Part shown: one piece after another, positions 27,233 through 35,393 of the stretch
Layout of the letters: each line of letters starts with the position of its first letter
Numbering within the stretch: position 1 is the stretch's first letter
Assembly: GCA_003138815.1 (NCBI GenBank)
Contig: PLHD01000029.1
Location: forward strand, 13,316 to 61,555
Direction of reading: 5' to 3'
Length of the DNA: 48,240 bases
Source: Acidimicrobiaceae bacterium
GTDB taxonomy: Bacteria > Actinomycetota > Acidimicrobiia > Acidimicrobiales > RAAP-2
Notes under the pieces: generated by a model
The model's database searches: none
The model's input: the letters and a program-made list of their open reading frames with translations, nothing else
Told to the model about the DNA's origin: nothing
Made by a program: the position numbers and the translations under genes

Positions 27233-28669
27233 GTGACCGATACCCTGCCCAAGAAGACCAGGGCCGCGCATCGTCACGCCCCCGACTGGATAATCCTCTT
27301 CATTGCCTGCATCGCGCAGTTCATGGTTGTCCTCGACGTCTCCATCGTCAACGTCGCGCTGCCCTCCATGCAACGCGACCTCCACTTCAGCCCATCCAGC
27401 GCCCAGTGGGTCGTCAACGCGTACGTGCTCACCTTCGCCGGGTTCCTGTTGCTCGGTGGCCGCGCGGCCGACATCTTCGGGCGCCGGCGGGTGTACATGA
27501 CCGGGCTCGCGATATTCACCATCGCGAGCATCGGAGCAGGCTTCGCCGCGACCGGGCCCCAGATGATCGCCATCCGCGCGGTACAGGGACTCGGCGGAGC
27601 GATCCTCTCCCCCGCCACGTTGACCATCATCGTCACCACGTTCCACGGCCCCCGACTGCCCAAGGCCATCGGCGCCTGGAGCGCCGTCGCGGGCGCCGGA
27701 GGCGCCGTGGGCGGTCTGCTCGGCGGGATCCTCACGGGCTGGGCGTCGTGGCGCTGGGTCTTCTTCATCAACGTACCCTTCGGCATCGCGGCCGGCGTGC
27801 TCGCCCTGATGTTCCTGAGGGAGCTGCGCAACCGCGACGCCGCGATCAAGCTCGACGTCGCGGGTGCGGCTCTCGTGACCGGTTCGCTGGCGGCGCTGAT
27901 CTACGGGGTGGTCAACACCGCCACCTACGGCTGGACGTCGAGCACGACCCTGTCGTGGTTCATCGGCGGGGCGATCGGCTTGGTCGCCTTCCTCTTCTGG
28001 GAGTCTCGGGTCGCCTCCCACCCGCTCGTGCCGTACCGCCTCTTCCGGTCCCGCTCGCTGTCGGTGGCCAACGTCGTGATGTTCCTCGTCGGCGGGGCCT
28101 TCTTCGCGATGTGGTACTTCCTGACCTTCTACTTCCAGTACATACTCAAGTACGACCCGGTGCGCGCGGGCTTCGCATTCCTGCCCATGGCTCTGGCCAT
28201 CGTCGCCGGGGCCCAGTTCAGCTCGCGGATCCTGCACAAGACCGGCGTGCAGCCCCTGCTGCTCGTGGGCGCCGCGTTCGCCACCCTGGGCTTCCTCTGG
28301 ATCTCACTGATCCAGCCGCACAGCTCGTACTGGGGGGCGATCTTCGTCCCGTCGGTGATCTGCGCCTTCGCCATGGGGCTGCTCTTCGCCCCCCTCGCCA
28401 CCGCCGCCACCGCCGGAGTCGAGCGCGCCGACGCGGGTCTGGCATCGGGGGTCCTCAACACCTCACGCCAGGTGGGCGGCTCGCTCGCCCTGGCGATCCT
28501 GGCCACCGTCGCGGCCAGCCGAGCCGCCACATTCGTCGACCCCAAGTCCGCGGTCGCACTGGTAAGCGGCTACCAGAGGGTCTTCCAAGTCTCTGCGGTC
28601 ATCACGTTGCTGGCCCTGATTGCGGCCCTCTCCCTACCCCGCCATACCGGACGCCACGCCACGCACTGA
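27233..28669 (+). CDS. MFS transporter, DHA2 (EmrB/QacA-like) drug:proton antiporter family
   Basis: A 478-residue transporter with about 14 hydrophobic segments. The family motif is VVLDVSIVNVALPSMQRDL in the first helix; GGRAADIFGRRRVYMTGLAI is motif A, and PATLTIIVTTF with GAGGAVGGLLGGILTGWASW is the motif C region. A short charged N-terminus precedes helix 1. Members export drugs, dyes or metabolites using the proton gradient; the substrate is unknown. The GTG start is set by the -10 box six bases upstream. A 22-bp palindrome lies ten bases after its stop. Confidence 0.92.
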   Translation: MTDTLPKKTRAAHRHAPDWIILFIACIAQFMVVLDVSIVNVALPSMQRDLHFSPSSAQWVVNAYVLTFAGFLLLGGRAADIFGRRRVYMTGLAIFTIASIGAGFAATGPQMIAIRAVQGLGGAILSPATLTIIVTTFHGPRLPKAIGAWSAVAGAGGAVGGLLGGILTGWASWRWVFFINVPFGIAAGVLALMFLRELRNRDAAIKLDVAGAALVTGSLAALIYGVVNTATYGWTSSTTLSWFIGGAIGLVAFLFWESRVASHPLVPYRLFRSRSLSVANVVMFLVGGAFFAMWYFLTFYFQYILKYDPVRAGFAFLPMALAIVAGAQFSSRILHKTGVQPLLLVGAAFATLGFLWISLIQPHSSYWGAIFVPSVICAFAMGLLFAPLATAATAGVERADAGLASGVLNTSRQVGGSLALAILATVAASRAATFVDPKSAVALVSGYQRVFQVSAVITLLALIAALSLPRHTGRHATH

Positions 28670-28679
28670 CGAGCCGGCC

Positions 28680-28701
28680 GACATCTCGCATGCGAGATGT
28701 C
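28680..28701. repeat. 22-bp perfect palindrome after the MFS gene
   Basis: A perfect inverted repeat with half-site GACATCTCGCA. It lies 10 bp after the MFS stop and 145 bp before the BMP binding-protein gene. It can form a nine-pair stem with loop CATG, followed by the pyrimidine run TCTTCCTC. Terminator and operator are both possible. Confidence 0.6.
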
Positions 28702-28846
28702 TCTTCCTCAGCGACCCCGTGCATGCTGCCGTTCAGGGCTAGTCTCACCAGTGACCAATAACTGGACGTCGACGCAGCCATGCCGGGGAGGCACCGCGTG
28801 GGCAGGAAATCCTTTGGAGGGATTATCTGTGCATGAGGGAGAGAAA

Positions 28847-29947
28847 ATGGGGAGATTACGTGGCCTCGGACCCTTGTTCGGAGCTGGTGCGCTGGTTCTG
28901 GGCACACTGACCGTCGGCGTGGCCGCCACTACCGTGAGCGCGTCAGCAAGCTCGAAGTTCAAGGCCTGCGTGGTTACCGGCGTCGCTGGCATCAACGACA
29001 CGTTGGTCAACGCCTCGGCGCGGCAGGGCCTCAGGGACGCCGCGAAGGCTGACAAGAGCATCGTTCCGTTGTACCTGTCCTCGGAGTCATCGACCGACTA
29101 CGCGAACAGCATCAACGAGTTCATCTCGAAGGGCTGCGGCATCATCGTGACCGTCGGCTTCTTGATGGACGCTGCGACCCTGGAGGCTGCCAACGCGCAC
29201 CCGACCGAGAAGTTCGCGATTGTGGACGGCGCACCGGTAGGCCTCACGCATGACAACGTGGATGCTCTGCAGTACGAGACCGACCAGGCCGGATTCCTCG
29301 GCGGGATGCTGGCCGCCGGCATGTCCAAGACTGGGACGGTCGCCACCTACGGTGGAGAGAACCTCCCGTCGGTGACCCTGTACATGAACGGCTACGTCGC
29401 GGGTGTTCGTTACTTCGACAAGACCTACAAGGTCGAGGTCAAGGTCCTCGGCTGGACGCCGGCCAAGGGATCGTGCAGCCTCGCCAAGTGCGTTGGCACG
29501 GGAACCTTCGTCGGTAACTTCACCGACCAGGCCGCTGGCAAGATCGACACCGCCAACTTCTTCGCCAAGGGCGCCGACAGCGTCTTCCCCGTCGCTGGTT
29601 CGGTGGGCCTAGGTTCGGTGGTCGCCGCCAAGCAGTCCGGTGTCGGCTACAGCATCATGTGGGTCGACAGCAACGGCTGCACTCTGCACGCTTCTGACTG
29701 TAAGTGGTTCGTCGGCACCGTCGCCGAGGGCGTCACGCCCTCGGTCGAAACGGCCGTTCTCTCGGCCGCGAAGGGTGCCTTCAAGGGTGGTTCCTACGTC
29801 GGCACATTGAAAAACAGCGGCATCCATCTGGAGTACGGCGGCATCACTGTCCCGGCCTCGCTGAAGACGAGAATCGCCAAGGCCAGGGCTGGCATCATCG
29901 CCGGGAGGATTTCGGTCAACCCGAACAGGTACCCCGCGGTCAGCTGA
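28847..29947 (+). CDS. BMP family (PnrA-like) nucleoside-type ABC substrate-binding protein
   Basis: A 366-residue secreted protein with signal peptide (about 1-35; GLGPLFGAGALVLGTLTVGV, cleavage near SASASS, no lipobox Cys). The mature protein begins FKACVVTGVAGINDTLVNAS, with SARQGLRDAA and ISKGCGIIVTVGFLMDAATL, the Bmp pattern. The family binds nucleosides. ATG at 28847 has GAGGGAGAG upstream; a GTG at 28829 with its own GGAGG seven bases away is an alternative. Nucleoside catabolic genes follow directly, supporting nucleoside uptake. The ATPase and permease genes normally beside such proteins are absent from the window. Confidence 0.85.
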   Translation: MGRLRGLGPLFGAGALVLGTLTVGVAATTVSASASSKFKACVVTGVAGINDTLVNASARQGLRDAAKADKSIVPLYLSSESSTDYANSINEFISKGCGIIVTVGFLMDAATLEAANAHPTEKFAIVDGAPVGLTHDNVDALQYETDQAGFLGGMLAAGMSKTGTVATYGGENLPSVTLYMNGYVAGVRYFDKTYKVEVKVLGWTPAKGSCSLAKCVGTGTFVGNFTDQAAGKIDTANFFAKGADSVFPVAGSVGLGSVVAAKQSGVGYSIMWVDSNGCTLHASDCKWFVGTVAEGVTPSVETAVLSAAKGAFKGGSYVGTLKNSGIHLEYGGITVPASLKTRIAKARAGIIAGRISVNPNRYPAVS

Positions 29948-30090
29948 CGAATTGGCCGACCGGCTGTGACGAGCCGTAGCGTCGGTGCCACGCGACTGTC
30001 CCATAGGCCGACTCGCCGGCGCTGCGTCCGACAACCCGTCCATCGATTGCGACCGAGCAGTTGGGGAAGCCAGCCGCGCAAGGCGAAGAG

Positions 30091-30096
30091 TACTGT
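30091..30096 (+). promoter_or_regulatory. -10 box (TACTGT) of leaderless cdd
   Basis: TACTGT is followed by six bases and the GTG at 30103, giving transcription from the start codon. No ribosome-binding site precedes it. It would drive cdd-deoA. Confidence 0.6.
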
Positions 30097-30102
30097 TTGG
30101 CC

Positions 30103-30522
30103 GTGTCGAACTTGAGCGAGACGTCCTGGAATGCACTGCGTGAGCAGGCCAGACACGCGACGCTCATGTCCTACGCTCCCTACTCGCACGTGAGCGTCGG
30201 AGCCGCGGGCTACACCAGCGACGGACGCTACGTCGAGGGGGCCAACGTCGAAAACGCCAGCTACGGGCTGACGCTGTGCGCCGAGTGCTCGCTCGTCAGC
30301 GACCTCATGCGCCAAGGAGGGGGGCGGCTCGTCGCGGTGTCGATCGTCGCGGGCGACGGCCAGTCGATTGCGCCGTGCGGGCGCTGTCGCCAGCTCCTCT
30401 TCGAACACGGCGGGGCCGAACTGCTGGTCGATGCCGGCGAGAACGCCCCCGCGCGCGCGCTCGGCGAGCTGCTGCCCGACGCGTTCGGACCCGACGACCT
30501 CGATTCGCGCCGCAGCCCGTGA
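30103..30522 (+). CDS. cdd: Cytidine deaminase
   Basis: A 139-residue enzyme converting (deoxy)cytidine to (deoxy)uridine, the standard size for the homotetrameric form. The zinc site is complete: VEGANVENASYGLTLCAE gives the first Cys and the catalytic Glu, and IAPCGRCRQLLFE gives the other two Cys. APYSHVSVGAAG near the N-terminus is also typical. The GTG at 30103 is supported by the -10 box and by family alignment. Its stop overlaps the deoA start by 4 bp (GTGA), so the pair is translationally coupled. Confidence 0.95.
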   Translation: MSNLSETSWNALREQARHATLMSYAPYSHVSVGAAGYTSDGRYVEGANVENASYGLTLCAECSLVSDLMRQGGGRLVAVSIVAGDGQSIAPCGRCRQLLFEHGGAELLVDAGENAPARALGELLPDAFGPDDLDSRRSP

Positions 30523-31799
30523 ACGAGTTCTCCGCGGTCGACGTCATCACCACCAAGCGCGACGGCGGCCATCTCAGCGAGGCCGCGATCTCCTGGGTCC
30601 TCGGCGCCTACGCGAGGGGCGAGGTCGCCGACGAGCAGATGTCGTCGCTGCTCATGGCCGTCTTCTTCAACGGCATGCTCCCGGGCGAGCTGCGCTGCTG
30701 GACTGACCAGATGATCGCGTCGGGCGAGCGCCTCAGCCTAAGCGGCCTGTCGCGGCCCACCGTGGACAAGCACTCCACGGGCGGCGTGGGCGATAAGATC
30801 TCGCTCATCCTGGCCCCGCTGGTGGCGGCCTGCGGCGCGGCGGTGCCGCAGCTCTCGGGCCGGGGCCTCGGCCACACCGGCGGCACTCTCGACAAGCTCG
30901 AGGCGATACCGGGCTGGCGGGCGCTGCTGACCAACGACCAGATCCGCGAGCAGCTCGAGAGCGTCGGAGCCGTGATCTGCGCCGCCGGCCAGGGACTGGC
31001 CCCCATCGACCGCAAGCTCTACGCGCTGCGCGACGTGACCGGCACCGTCGAGTCCATCCCGCTCATCTCGTCGTCGATCATGAGCAAGAAGATCGCCGAG
31101 GGCACCGATGCACTGGTGCTGGACGTCAAGGTCGGCCGGGGGGCGTTCATCAAGACCGTCGAGCGCGCCCGCGAACTGGCGAGCACCATGGTGTCGCTGG
31201 GCACCGACCACGGGGTCGCCACCATCGCCCAGCTCACCTCCATGAACGCGCCGCTCGGGCGCGCTGTGGGCAACGCCCTCGAGGTGACCGAGTCCGTCGA
31301 CGTGCTGAGGGGCGGCGGTCCCGGTGACGTCCGCGAGCTCACCCTGGGCCTCGCGCGGATCATGGTCGAACTCGTGGGGATCGACGTCGACCCCGCCGAG
31401 AGGCTGGACGACGGATCGGCCTTCGACGTCTACCGCCGGATGATCCGGGCTCAAGGGGGCGACCCCGACGTCGTCTTGGGGCTCGCCAGCCAGCGTGAGG
31501 AGGTCCTCGCCCCCCGCGGTGGATTCGTCGCGAGCGTCGACGCGCTGTGCGTCGGGGTCACCGCGTGGCGCCTGGGTGCGGGCCGGGCGCGCCAGGAGGA
31601 CCCGGTCAGCGCGGCCGCGGGTGTGCTCTGCCTCGTGCGAGAGGGCGACCGCGTCGAGGCCGGTCAGCCCCTCTTCGAGCTGCACGCCGACGACGAGGAG
31701 CACATGGCCCGGGGCCGGGCCATGATCGGCTCCGCGGCCACGATCGGCGACGACCGAGGCGCGATCGTGCCGCTGCTGATGGAGAGAATCGAGAAGTAG
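30519..31799 (+). CDS. deoA: Thymidine phosphorylase
   Basis: A 426-residue pyrimidine nucleoside phosphorylase that splits thymidine or deoxyuridine into base and deoxyribose 1-phosphate. The N-terminal region ITTKRDGGHLSEAAISWVLG and FFNGMLPGELRCWTDQMIAS precede the family signature DKHSTGGVGDKISLILAPL. The phosphate-binding SGRGLGHTGGTLDKLEAI and LYALRDVTGTVESIPLIS follow. The C-terminal domain ends with a barrel-sandwich region rich in EGDRVEAGQPLFELH. GTG start overlaps cdd by 4 bp. Its product is handled by the mutase and DeoC encoded on the opposite strand. Confidence 0.95.
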   Translation: MNEFSAVDVITTKRDGGHLSEAAISWVLGAYARGEVADEQMSSLLMAVFFNGMLPGELRCWTDQMIASGERLSLSGLSRPTVDKHSTGGVGDKISLILAPLVAACGAAVPQLSGRGLGHTGGTLDKLEAIPGWRALLTNDQIREQLESVGAVICAAGQGLAPIDRKLYALRDVTGTVESIPLISSSIMSKKIAEGTDALVLDVKVGRGAFIKTVERARELASTMVSLGTDHGVATIAQLTSMNAPLGRAVGNALEVTESVDVLRGGGPGDVRELTLGLARIMVELVGIDVDPAERLDDGSAFDVYRRMIRAQGGDPDVVLGLASQREEVLAPRGGFVASVDALCVGVTAWRLGAGRARQEDPVSAAAGVLCLVREGDRVEAGQPLFELHADDEEHMARGRAMIGSAATIGDDRGAIVPLLMERIEK

Positions 31800-31816
31800 C
31801 GCCGAACCTCGTTGAG

Positions 31817-31822
31817 TAACCT
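31817..31822 (+). promoter_or_regulatory. -10 box (TAACCT) of leaderless add
   Basis: TAACCT is followed by six bases and the ATG at 31829, placing transcription on the start codon. No ribosome-binding site is seen in the 29-bp gap after deoA, so add may be expressed both from this site and by readthrough. Confidence 0.55.
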
Positions 31823-31828
31823 TGACTG

Positions 31829-32920
31829 ATGAGCGAGACCGCCCTCACCCGCGACCTCATCGAACGCGCTCCGAAGGTCCTCCTGCACGATCACCTCGAC
31901 GGCGGGCTGCGCCCGGCCACGATCCTCGAACTCGCCCGCGACATTGGCTACACGGCTCTCCCCACCAGCGACCCCGACGAGCTGAGGCGGTGGTTCATCG
32001 CCAACTCGCCGGGCAGCGACCTCGTGCGATACCTCGAGGGCTTCGCCCACACGACGGCCGTGATGCAGACCAAGGACCAGCTGGAGAGGGTGGCCGCCGA
32101 GAGCGCGCTCGACCTGGCGCGCGACGGCGTCGCCTACGCCGAGGTCCGCTTCGCGCCCGAGCTGCACACCACCCGGGGGCTCACCCTCGACGAGATCGTC
32201 ACCGCGGTCCTGGACGGCTTCACCCGCGGAGTCGAGCAGGCCCGGGCCGAAGGTCGAACCATCATCGTGCGCGCCATCCTCTCGGCGATGCGCCACGCCC
32301 AACGGAGCCTCGAAATCGCCGCGCTCGCCGTGGACTTCCGCGACCGGGGCGTGTGCGGCTTCGACATCGCGGGACCCGAGGACGGCTTCCCCCCCACCGA
32401 CCACCTGGACGCCTTTCACCTCATCCAGCGCGAGAACTTCCACATGACCATCCACGCCGGCGAGGCCTTCGGGCTGCCCTCGATCTGGGAGGCCGTGCAG
32501 TTCTGCGACGCCGAGCGCATCGGCCACGGCGTGCGGATCATCGACGACGTCGAAGAGGTGGGCAGCAACTGCGAGCTCGGCCGGCTTGCGAGCTTCATCC
32601 GCGACCGGCGCATCCCGCTCGAGGTGTGCCCCACCTCCAATGTCCACACCGGCGCGGTGGCGTCCATCGCGACCCACCCAATCGACCTGCTGGCCAGGCT
32701 GCGCTTCCGCGTGACGCTCAACACGGACAACCGCCTCATGAGCGGCATCACCTTGTCCAGCGAGTTCGAGTCGTGCGCGCAGGCCTTCGGATGGACCCTC
32801 GACGACATGGAGTGGCTGACGCTCAACGCGGCCAAGAGCTCCTTCTACCAGTTCGATCAGCGCCTCACGATGATCAACACCATCATCAAGCCCGGCTACG
32901 CCGCGCTGCGCCAGGCCTAG
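31829..32920 (+). CDS. add: Adenosine deaminase
   Basis: A 363-residue zinc hydrolase converting (deoxy)adenosine to (deoxy)inosine. The metal-binding N-terminal motif is LLHDHLDGGLRP. Later motifs are ITIHAGEAFGLPSIWE (seen as MTIHAGEAF; His and catalytic Glu), ERIGHGVRIIDD, LEVCPTSNVHTGAV and the Asp pair in TLNTDNRLMSG. Length is normal. The start is supported by the -10 box six bases upstream. Inosine produced here is the substrate of the PNP encoded convergently. Its TAG stop overlaps the mutase stop in a shared CTAG. Confidence 0.95.
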   Translation: MSETALTRDLIERAPKVLLHDHLDGGLRPATILELARDIGYTALPTSDPDELRRWFIANSPGSDLVRYLEGFAHTTAVMQTKDQLERVAAESALDLARDGVAYAEVRFAPELHTTRGLTLDEIVTAVLDGFTRGVEQARAEGRTIIVRAILSAMRHAQRSLEIAALAVDFRDRGVCGFDIAGPEDGFPPTDHLDAFHLIQRENFHMTIHAGEAFGLPSIWEAVQFCDAERIGHGVRIIDDVEEVGSNCELGRLASFIRDRRIPLEVCPTSNVHTGAVASIATHPIDLLARLRFRVTLNTDNRLMSGITLSSEFESCAQAFGWTLDDMEWLTLNAAKSSFYQFDQRLTMINTIIKPGYAALRQA

Positions 32921-34575
32921 AGCTTCAAGATAGTCGCGAGGTCGTCGCGCACGGCCTCGAGCTTGGCCCGCGCCGCGCCGCGCCGGTCCTCGAGCGGGCC
33001 GGGGTCGCTGGCGCCGCCGACGATCTCGATATACGCCTTCAGCTTCGGCTCGGTGCCCGAAGGCCGCACGACGACCCGGCTGGTCCCGCCGAGTTCCATG
33101 AGCAGCCCGTCGGTGGGCGCCAACCCGTGCCAGCCCAGGGCCAGGTCCGCCGCCTCGGTGACGTCGAGGCCGCCCAGGACGGTCGGCGGCAACCTTCGCA
33201 GCCGGTCCATCGCCGCGGCGATGGCGGCCAGACCCTCGGCGCCCTCGGCGCGCAGCGACAGCTGGGCGCCGGCGTGCACGCCGTAACGCGATTCGATCTC
33301 GTCGAGGCGGTCGAGCAGCGACTTGCCGTGGCGCTCCAGGTCGTCGGCGAGCGCGCAGAGCGCCAGGGCGGCCGACATGCCGTCCTTGTCGGCCACGAGC
33401 GGGTCGACCGCGTAGCCGAGGGCCTCCTCGTAGCCGAAGCGCAGCACGCCGTCTCGCGCGGCCCGCGATATCCATTTGAAGCCCGTGAGCGTCGTGACGA
33501 AGCGCACGTCGGCCTGCTTGGCCATCTCGGCAAGCATCATCGACGAGACGATGGTCGTGGCCACGACGTCGTCACTCGACGTCGCGCCGCCCAGCAGCGC
33601 CGAGGCGAGCAGCCAGCCGATCTCGTCGCCGCGCAGGGTCCGCCAGCCCTGGGGTCCGCGCACGGCCGCTCCGAGGCGGTCGGCGTCGGGGTCGTTGGCG
33701 ATGACGAGCCGCGACGAGGCCGCGTCGGCGCACGCCATCGCCAGGTCCAGCGCGCCCGGCTCCTCAGGATTCGGGTACGGCAGCGTCGGAAAAGTCCCGT
33801 CGGGCGCGAACTGCTCGCGCACCGCCGTGACCGCCCGGAAACCGGCGGCCGCGAAGAGCTCGGTCATCGGCGCGCCGCCCACCCCGTGCAGCGGGGTGTA
33901 GGTGACTCTGAGGTCGCTGCCACCGTCCACGGCGAAACGTGCGCTGAAGTGGTCGAAGTAGCGCGCCAGGACCTCAGGGTCAACGAAGCCGTGCAGCGCG
34001 CTCGTGCGGCTGGCCAGCACCGGCGGCGACGCGCTGGCGGCGTAGCGCTCGACCGTCTGGTCGTGGGGCGGGAGTATCTGAGCCCCGTCGGCCGCGTAGA
34101 GCTTGTAGCCGTTGTCGAGGGGCGGGTTGTGGCTCGCCGTGATCATGATGCCCGCGCCGGCGTGCAGCGCGCGCACGGCGTAGGCCACGAAAGGCGTCGG
34201 CAAGGGTCCGGGCATCTCGAAGACGCGCAGCCCGGCACCGAGCAGCACCGCGACGGCTTCGTCGTTGAACTCCTCCGAGCCTCGCCGCGCGTCGCGGCCC
34301 ACGACGATACCCCTGGCGGGATCGACACCGATCTCGTCCAGCCACGCGACCACGCCCTGGGTCGCCCGGCGTACGGTGAAACGGTTCATCCCCGCCGGTC
34401 CGGCCATGACCGATCCTCGCAGGCCGGCCGTGCCGAAAGTCAACGGAGCGGCGAAGCGGCGGCCCAGCTCGGCCGCGTCGCCACTCTCGAGCAGGGCGAG
34501 CAACGTCGCGCGGTCATCGAGGTCGGGGTCGCCGGCGATCCAGGCCACCACCCGCTCGACCAGCCCGGGATTCAC
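32917..34575 (-). CDS. Phospho-sugar mutase, PGM2-like; probable phosphopentomutase
   Basis: A 552-residue alpha-D-phosphohexomutase. All four functional loops are visible: phospho-Ser148 in ITASHNPPLDNGYKLY, metal loop DPDADR at 295-300, sugar loop GYEEALGY at 381-388, and phosphate loop RPSGTEPKLKAYIE near 515-530. The EEA sugar loop resembles eukaryotic PGM2, which acts as phosphopentomutase, more than the GEESG-type loop of phosphomannomutase. With PNP, DeoA and DeoC in the same cluster, converting (deoxy)ribose 1-phosphate to 5-phosphate is the likely role (inference). The GTG start overlaps the PNP stop by 4 bp. Confidence 0.88.
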   Translation of the reverse strand: MNPGLVERVVAWIAGDPDLDDRATLLALLESGDAAELGRRFAAPLTFGTAGLRGSVMAGPAGMNRFTVRRATQGVVAWLDEIGVDPARGIVVGRDARRGSEEFNDEAVAVLLGAGLRVFEMPGPLPTPFVAYAVRALHAGAGIMITASHNPPLDNGYKLYAADGAQILPPHDQTVERYAASASPPVLASRTSALHGFVDPEVLARYFDHFSARFAVDGGSDLRVTYTPLHGVGGAPMTELFAAAGFRAVTAVREQFAPDGTFPTLPYPNPEEPGALDLAMACADAASSRLVIANDPDADRLGAAVRGPQGWRTLRGDEIGWLLASALLGGATSSDDVVATTIVSSMMLAEMAKQADVRFVTTLTGFKWISRAARDGVLRFGYEEALGYAVDPLVADKDGMSAALALCALADDLERHGKSLLDRLDEIESRYGVHAGAQLSLRAEGAEGLAAIAAAMDRLRRLPPTVLGGLDVTEAADLALGWHGLAPTDGLLMELGGTSRVVVRPSGTEPKLKAYIEIVGGASDPGPLEDRRGAARAKLEAVRDDLATILKL

Positions 34576-35393
34576 AAGACGGGAACCAGCTGGGCCAGCA
34601 GCGCTCCCAGCGAGGCCGCCGCGTTCTGTCCCGCCTCGAGCACCTCGAGGTGGTTGAGCGGCCCCGCGGAGACGCCCGCCGCGTAGTTCGAGACCAGACT
34701 CAGCCCGAGCACCTCGGCGGCCAGGTGGCGGGCCGCGATCGCCTCGAGCACCGTCGACATGCCCACGAGCGACGCCCCCATCGTCCTCGCCATCACGATC
34801 TCGGCCGGCGTCTCGTAGTGCGGGCCGCGAAATCCCGCGTAGACCCCTTCGGCGAGCTCGGGGGCCGCGTCGTGCACCGCGGCCCGTAGCCGGGCACTGT
34901 AGAGGTCGGTCAGGTCGACGAAGCGAGAACCGAGGCCCTCGGGCGGCGCCGGGCCCTCCATCGGCGACGTCGCGGTCAGGTTGATGTGGTCGCGGATCAC
35001 CACGACCGTGCCCGGAGAGGTCGCCGGGTCGATGCCGCCGCACGCGTTCGTGAGCACGACCTTTGAAGCCCCCGCGGCGATAACCGTGCGCACGGGATGG
35101 ACCACCTCGTCGACGGTGTGCCCCTCGTAGAGGTGCACCCGACCGGTCAGCAGCGCCACCATGACGCCGCCCACGTCAAGCGACAGGATCGTGCCGGTGT
35201 GGCCGGCCACGGTGGGCGTCACGAACCCGCTGAGCGAGCTCGTGGGGACCGCGCTCAGCGGCGCGCCGAGCGCGGCGGCGCCCTCGCGCCACCCCGAGCC
35301 GAGGACGATCGCAATGTCGTAGGTGTCGAAGCCGCTGTATATACGCAGTTCATCGGCCGCGACGCGGGCCGTCTCGTACGCGTTCATGGTCAC
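34572..35393 (-). CDS. punA: Purine-nucleoside phosphorylase
   Basis: A 273-residue trimeric-type PNP splitting inosine or guanosine into base and (deoxy)ribose 1-phosphate. Motifs are IAIVLGSGWREGAAALG, LLTGRVHLYEGHTVDEVVHP, VVLTNACGGIDPATSPGTVV, the phosphate/base site GVYAGFRGPHYETPAEI, and LGLSLVSNYAAGVS with the purine-contacting Asn. GTG at 35393 overlaps the preceding ALDH-like stop as GTGA; an ATG two codons on is the alternative. It sits between the ALDH-like gene and the mutase in one operon. Confidence 0.92.
   Translation of the reverse strand: MTMNAYETARVAADELRIYSGFDTYDIAIVLGSGWREGAAALGAPLSAVPTSSLSGFVTPTVAGHTGTILSLDVGGVMVALLTGRVHLYEGHTVDEVVHPVRTVIAAGASKVVLTNACGGIDPATSPGTVVVIRDHINLTATSPMEGPAPPEGLGSRFVDLTDLYSARLRAAVHDAAPELAEGVYAGFRGPHYETPAEIVMARTMGASLVGMSTVLEAIAARHLAAEVLGLSLVSNYAAGVSAGPLNHLEVLEAGQNAAASLGALLAQLVPVL

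Noticed and set aside
31664-34686. Long open frames antisense to deoA, add and the mutase
   Set aside because: They mirror well-supported genes with intact motifs and carry no recognisable domain.
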